49,256 nucleotides of DNA from positions 1 to 49,256 of the forward strand of contig JAPZRK010000052.1 of the NCBI GenBank assembly GCA_027531445.1, read 5' to 3'. Of this stretch, positions 34,843 to 42,076 are shown in pieces. Under the pieces are notes generated by a model. It had not been told where the DNA came from. It saw only the letters and a list, made by a program, of their open reading frames with translations, and did no database searches. The DNA comes from Leptospira sp. (GTDB lineage: Bacteria > Spirochaetota > Leptospiria > Leptospirales > Leptospiraceae). A program made the translations under genes and the position numbers. How positions within the stretch are numbered: the first letter of the stretch is position 1; each line of letters begins with the position of its first letter.

Positions 34843-36447
34843 TTAGAGTATAAAATTTGTGCTAATGAAGTGGGAAGACTTCGATTCAAGGATGGAACGT
34901 AAAATCTGTTTGCTTGCCTCGTCATCTTTGGAAGCGACTAAGCTTCGTATTGAAAAAGCACGCAAAGCGTCCATAACCGAAAGAGTACCTTCAGCAGAAT
35001 CCTTTCTTCCCGTGAATGGGAAAGTATCTGGGCCCCTTTGGCATTGCGTATTGATATTAACGCGCGCTACTTGATTTACCAGGATATCGGTAAGTTTTCC
35101 TAATACATGTGGGTCTTTGCCAAACAAACTTGCTTGTTGTCCAAAGTTTGATTCTTTGATGTAAGATACTGTTTCGTCAATATGCGAGTAGGGAACTATG
35201 GGCACGATCGGGCCGAATTGTTCCTCTGAATAGAGTCTGGCATTCTTTGAGACAGGAAACAAAACTGCTGGTTGCATAAAAGTCTCATTGACCATACCAC
35301 CGTTTTCATTGATGATCTTTGCTCCAAAGGATTTTGCATCTTCAATGAGTTCGGTAAGCCATTTTGTTTTGCCCTCTTCGGGCAGTGGTGTGAGCATCAC
35401 ATCTTTGTCCCATGGCATACCAGATTTCCATTCGGAGAGAGCTTTTGTATATTTGTCCAAAAACGATTTTGCCAATTTCTCAGGAACAAAAATGATTTTT
35501 AATGCGGTACATCTTTGCCCATTGAAAGAAAGACTACCGGCTAGGATCTCAGGAATCGCGGCATCCAAATCACAATCGTCTAACAAGATCGCTGGATTCT
35601 TTGCATTGAGTCCCAGAATAGAACGAAGTCGATTGAGTCTTGGATGTTTTTTTGTGATTACATTTGCCGTATTGCTAGAGCCGATAAATGCAAAAACATC
35701 TACTTTTCCTGATTCCATAATGGGAGTTACAACAGACGCGCCATCACCGTACAAGGTATTGATGACACCTTTGGGGAAGGCTTGTTGGAAACATTTGAGT
35801 AATGGTTCAAGAAGCAAAACACCAAATTTTGCTGGTTTGAAAAGAACAGTATTTCCCATTGCGAGTGCCGGGATGAGGGTGCAGAAAGTTTCATTGAGAG
35901 GATAGTTAAATGGACCCATACATAGTACGATTCCGAGCGGAGCCCGTTTGATTTGAGCAAGGATCCCTTTTTCAAAAACAAATCGGGAAGAGTCGCGGTC
36001 TGTTTCCTTGAGTGCATCAATCGTATTATTGATATACTCGATGGTTCGATCAAATTCTTTGGCGCTGTCTTTGTATGATTTTCCAATCTCCCACATCAGA
36101 AGTTTGATGATGAGATCGCGCTCCTTGATCATTAGATTGGTAAATTTTTGAATCGCTTGGATTCTTACTTCGACGGTAGACCTTGGCCATTCCCCGCCAC
36201 CACCATCGTATGCTCTTTCGCAAGAGTGAAGTGCCTCGAGTGCCTCCTTAGAACCAAACGCTGGATAGCTTCCGATCGAAACTTGTTTTGTTTGTCCATT
36301 TTCTCGAAGACATAATGGTGATAGAACAGAAATGGATGCGCCGTCCCAATTTTTAAGTTCGCCATCGAGTAGATAGTGCTTTTGGTGGATCGGTTTTAAA
36401 AAATATTCGCTCGGAATGTCTGTCGCTTCTGGAAAAAGAAAACTCAT
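34843..36447 (-). CDS. gapN: GapN-like aldehyde dehydrogenase (non-phosphorylating GAPDH type), general-base Glu replaced
   Basis: 534 residues. The aldehyde dehydrogenase core shows MGPFNYPLNE (substrate/cofactor loop), FIGSSNTAN and the nucleophile Cys313 in FNGQRCTA. It also has YSEEQFGPIVP, which holds the second conserved Glu, and the C-terminal RGPDTFPFTGRKDSAEGTL block that is characteristic of GapN. GapN oxidises glyceraldehyde-3-phosphate to 3-phosphoglycerate with NADP+. The general-base Glu that lies 34 residues before the Cys in this superfamily is Gly279 here (SILGLNAKN). The enzyme may therefore use another base or a different reaction. There is no signal peptide. It is divergent from the miniprotein gene at 36497. 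Confidence 0.85.
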   Translation of the reverse strand: MSFLFPEATDIPSEYFLKPIHQKHYLLDGELKNWDGASISVLSPLCLRENGQTKQVSIGSYPAFGSKEALEALHSCERAYDGGGGEWPRSTVEVRIQAIQKFTNLMIKERDLIIKLLMWEIGKSYKDSAKEFDRTIEYINNTIDALKETDRDSSRFVFEKGILAQIKRAPLGIVLCMGPFNYPLNETFCTLIPALAMGNTVLFKPAKFGVLLLEPLLKCFQQAFPKGVINTLYGDGASVVTPIMESGKVDVFAFIGSSNTANVITKKHPRLNRLRSILGLNAKNPAILLDDCDLDAAIPEILAGSLSFNGQRCTALKIIFVPEKLAKSFLDKYTKALSEWKSGMPWDKDVMLTPLPEEGKTKWLTELIEDAKSFGAKIINENGGMVNETFMQPAVLFPVSKNARLYSEEQFGPIVPIVPYSHIDETVSYIKESNFGQQASLFGKDPHVLGKLTDILVNQVARVNINTQCQRGPDTFPFTGRKDSAEGTLSVMDALRAFSIRSLVASKDDEASKQILRSILESKSSHFISTNFIL

Positions 36448-36496
36448 AAGGAAATGCTACCCAAAGCACCTAAAAAAGCAAGGAAAAGCGCTCTAA

Positions 36497-36700
36497 ATGC
36501 CCGATATTGAAATTGTGGACACACTTTCACCAACTGAATCAGCAGAGTGGATGGCAATTTCCGATCGACTTTTGGCAAGAGTGCGAGAATTGGAAGAATT
36601 GATGCGAGAAGTGCGATCCGATCTAGAGACCTACCGATCCATTCGTGAAGAATGGAAACGATGCCATAATGAATGGAAAGAGTCACGAAAGGCGATTTAA
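36497..36700 (+). CDS. Small coiled-coil protein
   Basis: 67 residues. From about residue 20 it is a continuous charged helix with heptad-like hydrophobic spacing (LARVRELEELMREVRSDLETYRSIREEW). No family is recognised. A purine-rich AAGGAAAAG lies upstream, but its spacing to the ATG (about 11 bases) is long. A larger opposite-strand frame overlaps the same DNA. I prefer this one for its composition. The product could be a small scaffold or adaptor. Confidence 0.5.
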   Translation: MPDIEIVDTLSPTESAEWMAISDRLLARVRELEELMREVRSDLETYRSIREEWKRCHNEWKESRKAI

Positions 36701-36738
36701 TCACAAGCTAATTCCTGTTTGGGTAGCCTTAGGTTCAT

Positions 36739-36766
36739 AGGTATTCCCCACAATTGTGGGATACCT
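36739..36766. promoter_or_regulatory. Long inverted repeat upstream of the 36805 gene
   Basis: AGGTAT plus CCCACAA pairs with TTGTGGG plus ATACCT, giving 13 pairs interrupted only by a two-base TC bulge, centred on CAATTG. It lies between the miniprotein stop and the -35 element at 36771. It could be a terminator stem without a T-tract or a repressor site. Confidence 0.5.
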
Positions 36767-36770
36767 ACCA

Positions 36771-36798
36771 TTGCGAATGTATTTTTACAGGCTATACT
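36771..36798 (+). promoter_or_regulatory. Predicted sigma-70 promoter giving a leaderless transcript
   Basis: TTGCGA (36771-36776) and TATACT (36793-36798) are 16 bases apart. The start would be about 36805, which is the ATG itself. No Shine-Dalgarno precedes the ATG. Confidence 0.5.
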
Positions 36799-36804
36799 GA
36801 GTGA

Positions 36805-37572
36805 ATGAAGACATTGCGTTCACATGGGATGATTCCCGTTTTGATTTTCATCTCGATACTTTTTACAATTGATCCAAGGCCGCTCTCTGCTCAGTCGTTC
36901 CAACTTACCTCTGGAAATTCAGCCTTACTTTTACAGGAAACCCGAAACCGTTTGTATGAAACTGATCCCAAGAGAAAATTTGTTTTTGAAGATTTGATCG
37001 TCGATAAAACCTCATACCCATTCATTGAGACGAATATCAGTCTGTTATTAGGCTCCTATTCCTTCCAAGCCTTTAATTATGAGGGTCAAAAACTGAATTA
37101 TTCCACTAGAGGAGAAAAAAGTTCGTATCATGACTGTAAGGGGGATGTTTGTATCCTTCTTACCGATCGAAATATCCTTGCTGTGACAAATTATGCTACT
37201 GATTGGTCCAAAACTTCGTTCTATAATGAAGAAAAATTTTCGACAAAGCTTGGTGATAAGGCAGCCTTTGTTGTTACGGATCGGGCAGTTTATATGTTCA
37301 ATGGGTTTTTGAGTGAATGGACGCGGATTGGTCTGGAATCTGAAGTAGTGACAGCTGTTAGTAATAAAAATGAATTGGCTTTGATTGTGACTTCCAAAAG
37401 AATATTTTTCTTTCAATTAACAACTGCCACTAGCTCAGAAATAAACGTCGCCCTGAAACCCATCCGCAGATACGAAATCCGCTCGAATACGATTGAATGC
37501 TTTAGCTATGACCGAGTCTTCCAATATGATGCCGGTAAGAACCAAATCGCTGAAGTGCGAACCGACCAATAA
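36805..37572 (+). CDS. Secreted protein of unknown function
   Basis: 255 residues with a signal peptide (about 1-29) ending LSAQ. The mature part is beta-rich with short repeated strand pairs (DVCILLTDRNILAVTNYATDWSKTSF, KAAFVVTDRAVYMFNGFLSEWTRI, ELALIVTSKRIFFFQLTTATS). About three propeller-like blades share a [VL]LTDRxI[LY]-type core. No enzyme motif is seen. A periplasmic location is likely. It is followed after a 51-base gap by the DoxX-like gene. The start coincides with the predicted transcription start. Confidence 0.78.
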   Translation: MKTLRSHGMIPVLIFISILFTIDPRPLSAQSFQLTSGNSALLLQETRNRLYETDPKRKFVFEDLIVDKTSYPFIETNISLLLGSYSFQAFNYEGQKLNYSTRGEKSSYHDCKGDVCILLTDRNILAVTNYATDWSKTSFYNEEKFSTKLGDKAAFVVTDRAVYMFNGFLSEWTRIGLESEVVTAVSNKNELALIVTSKRIFFFQLTTATSSEINVALKPIRRYEIRSNTIECFSYDRVFQYDAGKNQIAEVRTDQ

Positions 37573-37623
37573 AGAATGCTACTTTATAGGGCTAGGATTT
37601 CGTCTAAAGATAGGAGGAAATTT

Positions 37624-38052
37624 ATGGAAACATCAATTTTTAAAAAAATATTTCGATTGATACTCGGTGCCTTTATGACATTAGCAGGCATTGGCCATCT
37701 AACATTTCAAAGGGGAGAATTTCAGGCTCAGGTTCCAAGATGGTTGCCTCAAGATCCTCATTTTATAGATTTTGTTGTTCTATCTTCGGGAGTGGTTGAA
37801 ATTTCCTTAGGCCTAGCGCTTATCTTTTTAGTAAAACATCAGATAAAGGTTGGTCTAACTCTCGCTCTCTTCTTTGTTGCGATTTTTCCTGGAAATATTT
37901 CGCAGTATACGAACGGCATCAGTGCGTTTGGTTTAGATACTGACGAAAAGCGTCTGATTCGTTTGTTCTTTCAGCCACTTTTGATTTTATGGGCACTTTG
38001 GTCGACTACAGCTTTAGGTTATCTAAAGTCGCGTTTTACTAAAGCCAGCTAA
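37624..38052 (+). CDS. DoxX-like small membrane protein
   Basis: 142 residues, four hydrophobic helices (about 8-25, 45-65, 72-90, 110-130). The GHLTFQRGEFQAQVPRWLPQDPHF loop after the first helix matches the DoxX/DoxD-like family. The start at 37624 is fixed by AGGAGG six bases before the ATG; a longer frame to 37576 lacks this. The family's function is mostly unknown. Members are often linked to redox or sulphur metabolism. An inner-membrane location is expected. Confidence 0.8.
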   Translation: METSIFKKIFRLILGAFMTLAGIGHLTFQRGEFQAQVPRWLPQDPHFIDFVVLSSGVVEISLGLALIFLVKHQIKVGLTLALFFVAIFPGNISQYTNGISAFGLDTDEKRLIRLFFQPLLILWALWSTTALGYLKSRFTKAS

Positions 38053-38407
38053 TCAAGTTGAGTTAACTTTACCGTATACGAGCTGTGGGAGTGGTTTCTT
38101 CCAAGATCCAGTACCCAAATCCAGGTCGAGTTGCCAAACAATCGCGATCGTATTTCCCGTTATGGGAATGGAGTTGGCGCAAGTGGCGACTCCATTTTGC
38201 TTTATGAGAGAAAGAGGAATTTAAACAATTTCAACATTATCAATCCTAACACTAGCGCTGAATTCAAACTTCAACGATTCTATAAAAGCGAAACGACAAG
38301 ATAAACCTCGCGGATGGAATTCATTTCAAATGATGAATCATTTGATTAATCACTAGGTTTAAACAGAATTATCATTAAGCAGTGTTTAAGTAAAATTGTT
38401 TTGGAAT
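38053..38407. other. 355-base convergent intergenic region with dyads
   Basis: No gene is seen. Two dyads stand out. AATGGAGT (38167-38174) pairs with ACTCCATT (38189-38196) around a GC-rich loop and precedes TTTT. At 38326-38345, nine-base arms TCAAATGAT and ATCATTTGA are two bases apart. The first is a weak terminator candidate for the DoxX gene. The second lies 62 bases from the end of the MarR gene. Confidence 0.5.
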
Positions 38408-38857
38408 CTATCGCGAAAGTATTCGGTTAAGCTCTTCGCCAAATTGGGTTTTGTCTTTTACAACCTTGAAAAAACCCTCATCAATTTCTTCCACGATTGT
38501 GATTGCATTATTAACCGTTATAGCGCCAAGTGAAGTAGCACTAATTAAAAAAGATCTTGAGTCTTCTTCATTTCTTTCCTTATCAACAAGTTTCTTGACT
38601 ACCAGAGATTTAATCACATCGGAGATGAGCATTTTATCCATTTCCGTATGCTGACTTAGAAGTGATTGGGTTAGCCTCTCATGTAATGAACCAAGGTAGA
38701 CAATGCTTGCTAATACTGAAAACTGAGTTGGTGTTAAGTCCAAATCCTTAAGACCTGCTCTATGCATACGTTGAAGTTTGTTTGATGATTTCCAGATTAA
38801 AAAACCTAAACTAGACTTGGCTTCATTGAATTTAGTATTTAGCTTATGTTTTTTCAA
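38408..38857 (-). CDS. MarR family transcriptional regulator
   Basis: 149 residues, typical length. The winged-helix domain is at about 35-115 (LDLTPTQFSVLASIVYLG, then HTEMDKMLISDVIKSLVVKKLVDKERNEEDSRSFLISATSLG), with flanking dimerisation helices. MarR proteins repress their own operon until a small ligand binds. It is the third gene of an SRPBCC-EVE-MarR operon: its start overlaps the EVE gene by 14 bases. The promoter has a MarR-style palindrome (39693-39717), so autoregulation is likely. No efflux pump or antioxidant gene is present in the unit. Confidence 0.93.
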   Translation of the reverse strand: MKKHKLNTKFNEAKSSLGFLIWKSSNKLQRMHRAGLKDLDLTPTQFSVLASIVYLGSLHERLTQSLLSQHTEMDKMLISDVIKSLVVKKLVDKERNEEDSRSFLISATSLGAITVNNAITIVEEIDEGFFKVVKDKTQFGEELNRILSR

Positions 38858-39260
38858 GAAGACCTCTCCGTAAAATATTAAAATCTTTTTCAGTGAGCTC
38901 TATCAAACCAAAGCGAAGCTTATAACCCCAGTTCTTGTCTTTTGTCAGATCAAGCTCACTTTTAACCAGCTCAAGCGGCAATGGCTTACTTTTGTGATAT
39001 GTAATAAATCTGCGAAAGGGCTTAAAGTCTGTTGACATTTCAAATTGAAATACGTTATCATCTTTGACTTCACCAATAGCCGTAAAAGATTTACTTATCT
39101 CTGTCCCACTCATCGTTTTTTTAGGTGAATAATAAATGAGCCAGTCATTCTTTTTGAGCCTTGTGAGTGGAGTTTTTTTGCCATGGCAAACTTGAGCAAA
39201 CCCTTCCGAAACTCCTTTCTTTACATGCTCTTCACTAACAACCCCAAGCCAATACTTCAT
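38844..39260 (-). CDS. EVE domain-containing protein
   Basis: 138 residues, the whole being an EVE/PUA-like domain: MKYWLGVVSEEHVKKGVSEGFAQVCHGKKTPLTRLKKNDWLIYYSP, then FTAIGEVKDDNVFQ and RRFITYHKSKPLPLE. The fold reads modified bases in nucleic acids, for example 5-methylcytosine analogues, and is common in restriction and defence proteins and as a stand-alone unit. The target here is unknown. It overlaps the SRPBCC gene by four bases (ATGA) and the MarR gene by 14, so all three are translationally coupled. Confidence 0.9.
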   Translation of the reverse strand: MKYWLGVVSEEHVKKGVSEGFAQVCHGKKTPLTRLKKNDWLIYYSPKKTMSGTEISKSFTAIGEVKDDNVFQFEMSTDFKPFRRFITYHKSKPLPLELVKSELDLTKDKNWGYKLRFGLIELTEKDFNILRRGLLEKT

Positions 39261-39676
39261 CTAGTTAGCTCGGCTTGTTGAATTAGTTTTTCCAAAGCCG
39301 TTGGCATGTCTTTTTTTATTCCAGTGCCAATTATTTTAGAAAAGATAAAAGTTAAGAGTCCTGTCATCTCTACTTGATGAGTGACAACGGAATATTCTCC
39401 TTCTTGCTCAATCGTATGAATAAAATCAAGTTTGGTTAGTGGCAAAAAAGAGCGGTCATGAAATTTTTTAAACGGAACGGCTTCGATGATTACAAAACTA
39501 ACTTTCGGGCCCCCCTTAGGTTTAAGCCACCCTTGCGACCCAGCTTCAAATCTCCCATCAAGCTGACTGGTTTCAATCCCGTGATCCCATTTTGACCATT
39601 CATCGATCTTTTCCCATAATTTCCAAATGGCTTCAGGTTTTACTTTTGTCCTAATTGAATGTTTTGTGATGAGCAT
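39257..39676 (-). CDS. SRPBCC family (polyketide cyclase/dehydrase-like) protein
   Basis: 139 residues spanning one START/SRPBCC hydrophobic-pocket domain. It opens SIRTKVKPEAIWKLWEKIDEWSKWDHGIE and continues with strands (GRFEAGSQGWLKP, VSFVIIEAVPFKKF, YSVVTHQVEMTG) and the closing helix KDMPTALEKLIQQAEL. Such domains bind hydrophobic ligands. It is the first gene of the operon with EVE and MarR, with GAGGTG four bases before the ATG and the promoter/operator just upstream. A ligand shared by this protein and the MarR repressor is a reasonable guess. Confidence 0.9.
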   Translation of the reverse strand: MLITKHSIRTKVKPEAIWKLWEKIDEWSKWDHGIETSQLDGRFEAGSQGWLKPKGGPKVSFVIIEAVPFKKFHDRSFLPLTKLDFIHTIEQEGEYSVVTHQVEMTGLLTFIFSKIIGTGIKKDMPTALEKLIQQAELTR

Positions 39677-39692
39677 TTTACACCTCTAGCTT

Positions 39693-39726
39693 CTTACGAT
39701 AGTAAGTGCGCTTACTAAATTGTCAA
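39693..39726 (-). promoter_or_regulatory. Promoter and probable MarR operator of the SRPBCC-EVE-MarR operon
   Basis: On the minus strand TTGACA (39721-39726) and TACTAT (39699-39704) are 16 bases apart. Between and over them, the plus strand reads CTTAC-GATA-GTAAG-TGCG-CTTAC (39693-39715), that is three half-sites in alternating direction. The 18-base near-palindrome TAGTAAGTGCGCTTACTA (39700-39717) sits over the spacer and the -10 box. A bound MarR dimer would block polymerase. Confidence 0.75.
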
Positions 39727-39819
39727 GCAAAATTAGAATAGATTCCTTTTGGGTAGGATTATCATTTTCCAAATGGGATTTTGATAATGGATTTTTTAAA
39801 TCTCGCAAAAGAAAACAAG

Positions 39820-41100
39820 TCAAAAGTTTCCGGTATACGAACCTCCATTCGTTGTACCGCCGTTAATTGTAATGAACGAGTTTATTGTAACACTGCCTTG
39901 GTCAAGATACAAAGCTGTAGGACAACTAAAAAGGCGATTGCTATTGAATGTGACTGGGCTTGAACCGCCACCAGCCTCATACAGGCAATATCGATTCGTA
40001 CCGCCAGATGTAAAAAGTGTATTTGACTGATAAGAACCTACATTACCTCCGCCAGTACCGTGATATATGGCATATGAAATGTTTCCCCCGCCTCCATAAA
40101 TCAAATTATCGATAATGATTGGATTGTTTCCCTGTGGACCTGTGTAGATCGCGTGTGCTGCAGTAGCGGGTGAGTTACCTGCGTTAATTGTGTTATTCTT
40201 AATCGTTGCCGAAGACCCATTTTGTAAAAAAATACCAAATGTTGTATCGGTAGACGAGGTGCCTCCGTTTATCGAATTATCAGAAACGGTGGGTGATGCT
40301 CCATCCGCCATGATGGCAACTGCTGTGATTGATGCGCCCGCATTTATGGTGTTTGTATTGGTAACTACTGCTGTAGCAACATCCTGAATTTTGCTAATAT
40401 TCGTAACTAGATTTCGGGATTGAAAATCTTGGCTGAAACCACCATATAAAGAAACCTTTTCCACCAAACTTATGGCAGTTGATAAACTACTATCAACGTT
40501 GTAATCACCAACGGAGATAAAAATCGCGGCAGGTGAGGTGGCAGCAGAAATCGTTGCTGGAATGGTCAACTTTGGGAGCGAAGAGGTAAGACCTGTATTG
40601 GAATCATTTCCAGAAACACTCACGTAGTAAATATTCGTATTTGAATTTAAAACCAAATAGGTTCCAGTAATTTGTGTTAAGCTTTGACCGAGTGAATCTT
40701 TTGCATCAAGGACGAAAGTAGCATACCCAACAGGAATGGGACCTGAAAGAGTCGCTGTATCGTTTGGGAGAAAAGTTTGTGTCCACGTTGCTGATAAAGA
40801 TGTGCCAAGAGTCGATGAAAGTGAACCTGGTTCCATGGTCTTACTAAAAACGACTTTGAGCGAACTAGATGAAAGTAAAATATTTCCTAAGGACGGAGTC
40901 ACGGTTGCAGTTGGAATCGATCGATCTAGTAAGCCATCCAAGAGCAAAAGAGAATTAAAAAAATTTTGTCTATTTTTTTCTTGATCAAGATCGAGTGCAT
41001 CACGCACGACTGGATTGAGTAGGCATTGGTTAAGTATCAAAAAAAATAACAGGAACCATCTTCGATTTGGATTCTTAGTAATGTGTTGATTTCGATCCAT
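39820..41100 (-). CDS. Lipoprotein with right-handed beta-helix (DUF1565-like) domain
   Basis: 426 residues. The N-region has RR followed by a hydrophobic stretch and LILNQC (lipid Cys26). An Ig-like strand region (about 60-150; SLGNILLSSSSLKVVFSKTMEPGSLSS) follows. A DUF1565/beta-helix domain comes next, starting YYVSVSGNDSNTGLTSSLPKLTIPATISAATS and VSLYGGFSQDFQSRN. Short N-x-I-x-x-G-type coils then repeat (about 280-400). The fold is used by pectate-lyase-like enzymes and adhesins. No catalytic residues are clear, so a surface structural or binding role is inferred. It is convergent with nothing close and lies downstream of the MarR operon promoter on the same strand. Confidence 0.8.
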   Translation of the reverse strand: MDRNQHITKNPNRRWFLLFFLILNQCLLNPVVRDALDLDQEKNRQNFFNSLLLLDGLLDRSIPTATVTPSLGNILLSSSSLKVVFSKTMEPGSLSSTLGTSLSATWTQTFLPNDTATLSGPIPVGYATFVLDAKDSLGQSLTQITGTYLVLNSNTNIYYVSVSGNDSNTGLTSSLPKLTIPATISAATSPAAIFISVGDYNVDSSLSTAISLVEKVSLYGGFSQDFQSRNLVTNISKIQDVATAVVTNTNTINAGASITAVAIMADGASPTVSDNSINGGTSSTDTTFGIFLQNGSSATIKNNTINAGNSPATAAHAIYTGPQGNNPIIIDNLIYGGGGNISYAIYHGTGGGNVGSYQSNTLFTSGGTNRYCLYEAGGGSSPVTFNSNRLFSCPTALYLDQGSVTINSFITINGGTTNGGSYTGNF

Positions 41101-41329
41101 AAAGAGCAGGCTATCTTACTTTTATCCGATGGAACTAGAAATTTCACTCTTTTTTTCCTTTTTAAAGTATTTTCGCGTAGAAAATAAAAACCACCAAACA
41201 GTAGTATGACTTCAATTAATTGACAAATTTCAGATGTTTTTAATGACTTCGCTAGGTCTTGAGCCGCCAGCTAAAAAGACTTTCAAATCAAAGTATCAAC
41301 CTTAATCTTTGGCTAGAGCCGGTTTAGAA

Positions 41330-41800
41330 ATGAATCTTACTAATCTTTTAAAAGAAGTTTTAGATGGAAATCAGAATCGTTATGGAGAGATTGAATATAC
41401 TCTTTCTGAAAACGAAAGAAAATTGCGAATCAATGAAATTATAAATTTCTTGAGGGATAACCCTTCACTCGACGAGGAACAGGCGCAATTAATTTCATCA
41501 TGCATTTTTTGGGGGTTATATGATACATCCTCAATGGTAGAACATTATATTATTTCTTTTATTCCCATTTTTTCTGTAGCTGCCGTCCGAGCTGGATTTC
41601 TTCGGAGATTCGAATTAAATCTTACTTTTGAAAGTAGGGTCCATTATGCCTTTCAAACATACCAGGATATCAAGAAGTATGGGCAAGATCATAGTGAATG
41701 GGTCACCATGGCATTGGAAAATCTAAAGGAGTGGCCAAAAGAAGAGAAAGAACATTTAGAATACAAGAAATTGATAGAAGCCTTGCTACGGTCAGAGTAA
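41330..41800 (+). CDS. Hypothetical soluble protein
   Basis: 156 residues, helical throughout, no signal peptide. It has mid-protein ISSCIFWGLYDTSSMVEHYIISFIPIFSVAAVRAGFLRRF and a C-terminal charged helix (KEWPKEEKEHLEYKKLIEALLRSE). No family is recognised. I chose the ATG at 41330; the frame begins at a TTG at 41309. A 10-bp perfect hairpin straddles its stop codon. Confidence 0.65.
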   Translation: MNLTNLLKEVLDGNQNRYGEIEYTLSENERKLRINEIINFLRDNPSLDEEQAQLISSCIFWGLYDTSSMVEHYIISFIPIFSVAAVRAGFLRRFELNLTFESRVHYAFQTYQDIKKYGQDHSEWVTMALENLKEWPKEEKEHLEYKKLIEALLRSE

Positions 41801-41821
41801 AATTTAAAATGAATTTTACTC
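41795..41821 (+). terminator. Hairpin across the stop codon of the 41330 gene
   Basis: GAGTAAAATT (41795-41804) and AATTTTACTC (41812-41821) form a perfect 10-bp stem with a seven-base loop, and the TAA lies in its left arm. It is AT-rich with no T-tract after it. Confidence 0.5.
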
Positions 41822-42076
41822 GTATAACAAAATGCACTAAATTAACTATATAACTTTAATTTTTTTTTATCAATCTCGGATAAAATGAAAATTTAGAAAC
41901 AATAAACAAACAACGGTATTTTTATTTCATCTCTTTCATTCTTTACTTTTTTTACAGATTTATAGTAGATACAAAACGGAAGATTCATTCGGGCTTTTTC
42001 GAAAGAATTCTCAAACTCAGAAAGCTCTTGCATTTTTTGTGCGAGGATTCTCAATGATGAAAGAGGAAATGGTCCA

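Noticed and set aside
35288..35905. 205-codon plus-strand frame opposite gapN
   Set aside because: Antisense shadow. gapN is complete with catalytic Cys and family signatures.
36444..36704. 86-codon minus-strand frame overlapping the miniprotein
   Set aside because: Hydrophobic but without a signal or membrane pattern. It would overlap the gapN start, and the opposite strand gives a cleaner coiled-coil protein.
39781..39963. 60-codon plus-strand frame
   Set aside because: It lies mostly opposite the beta-helix lipoprotein 3' end and has no family resemblance.
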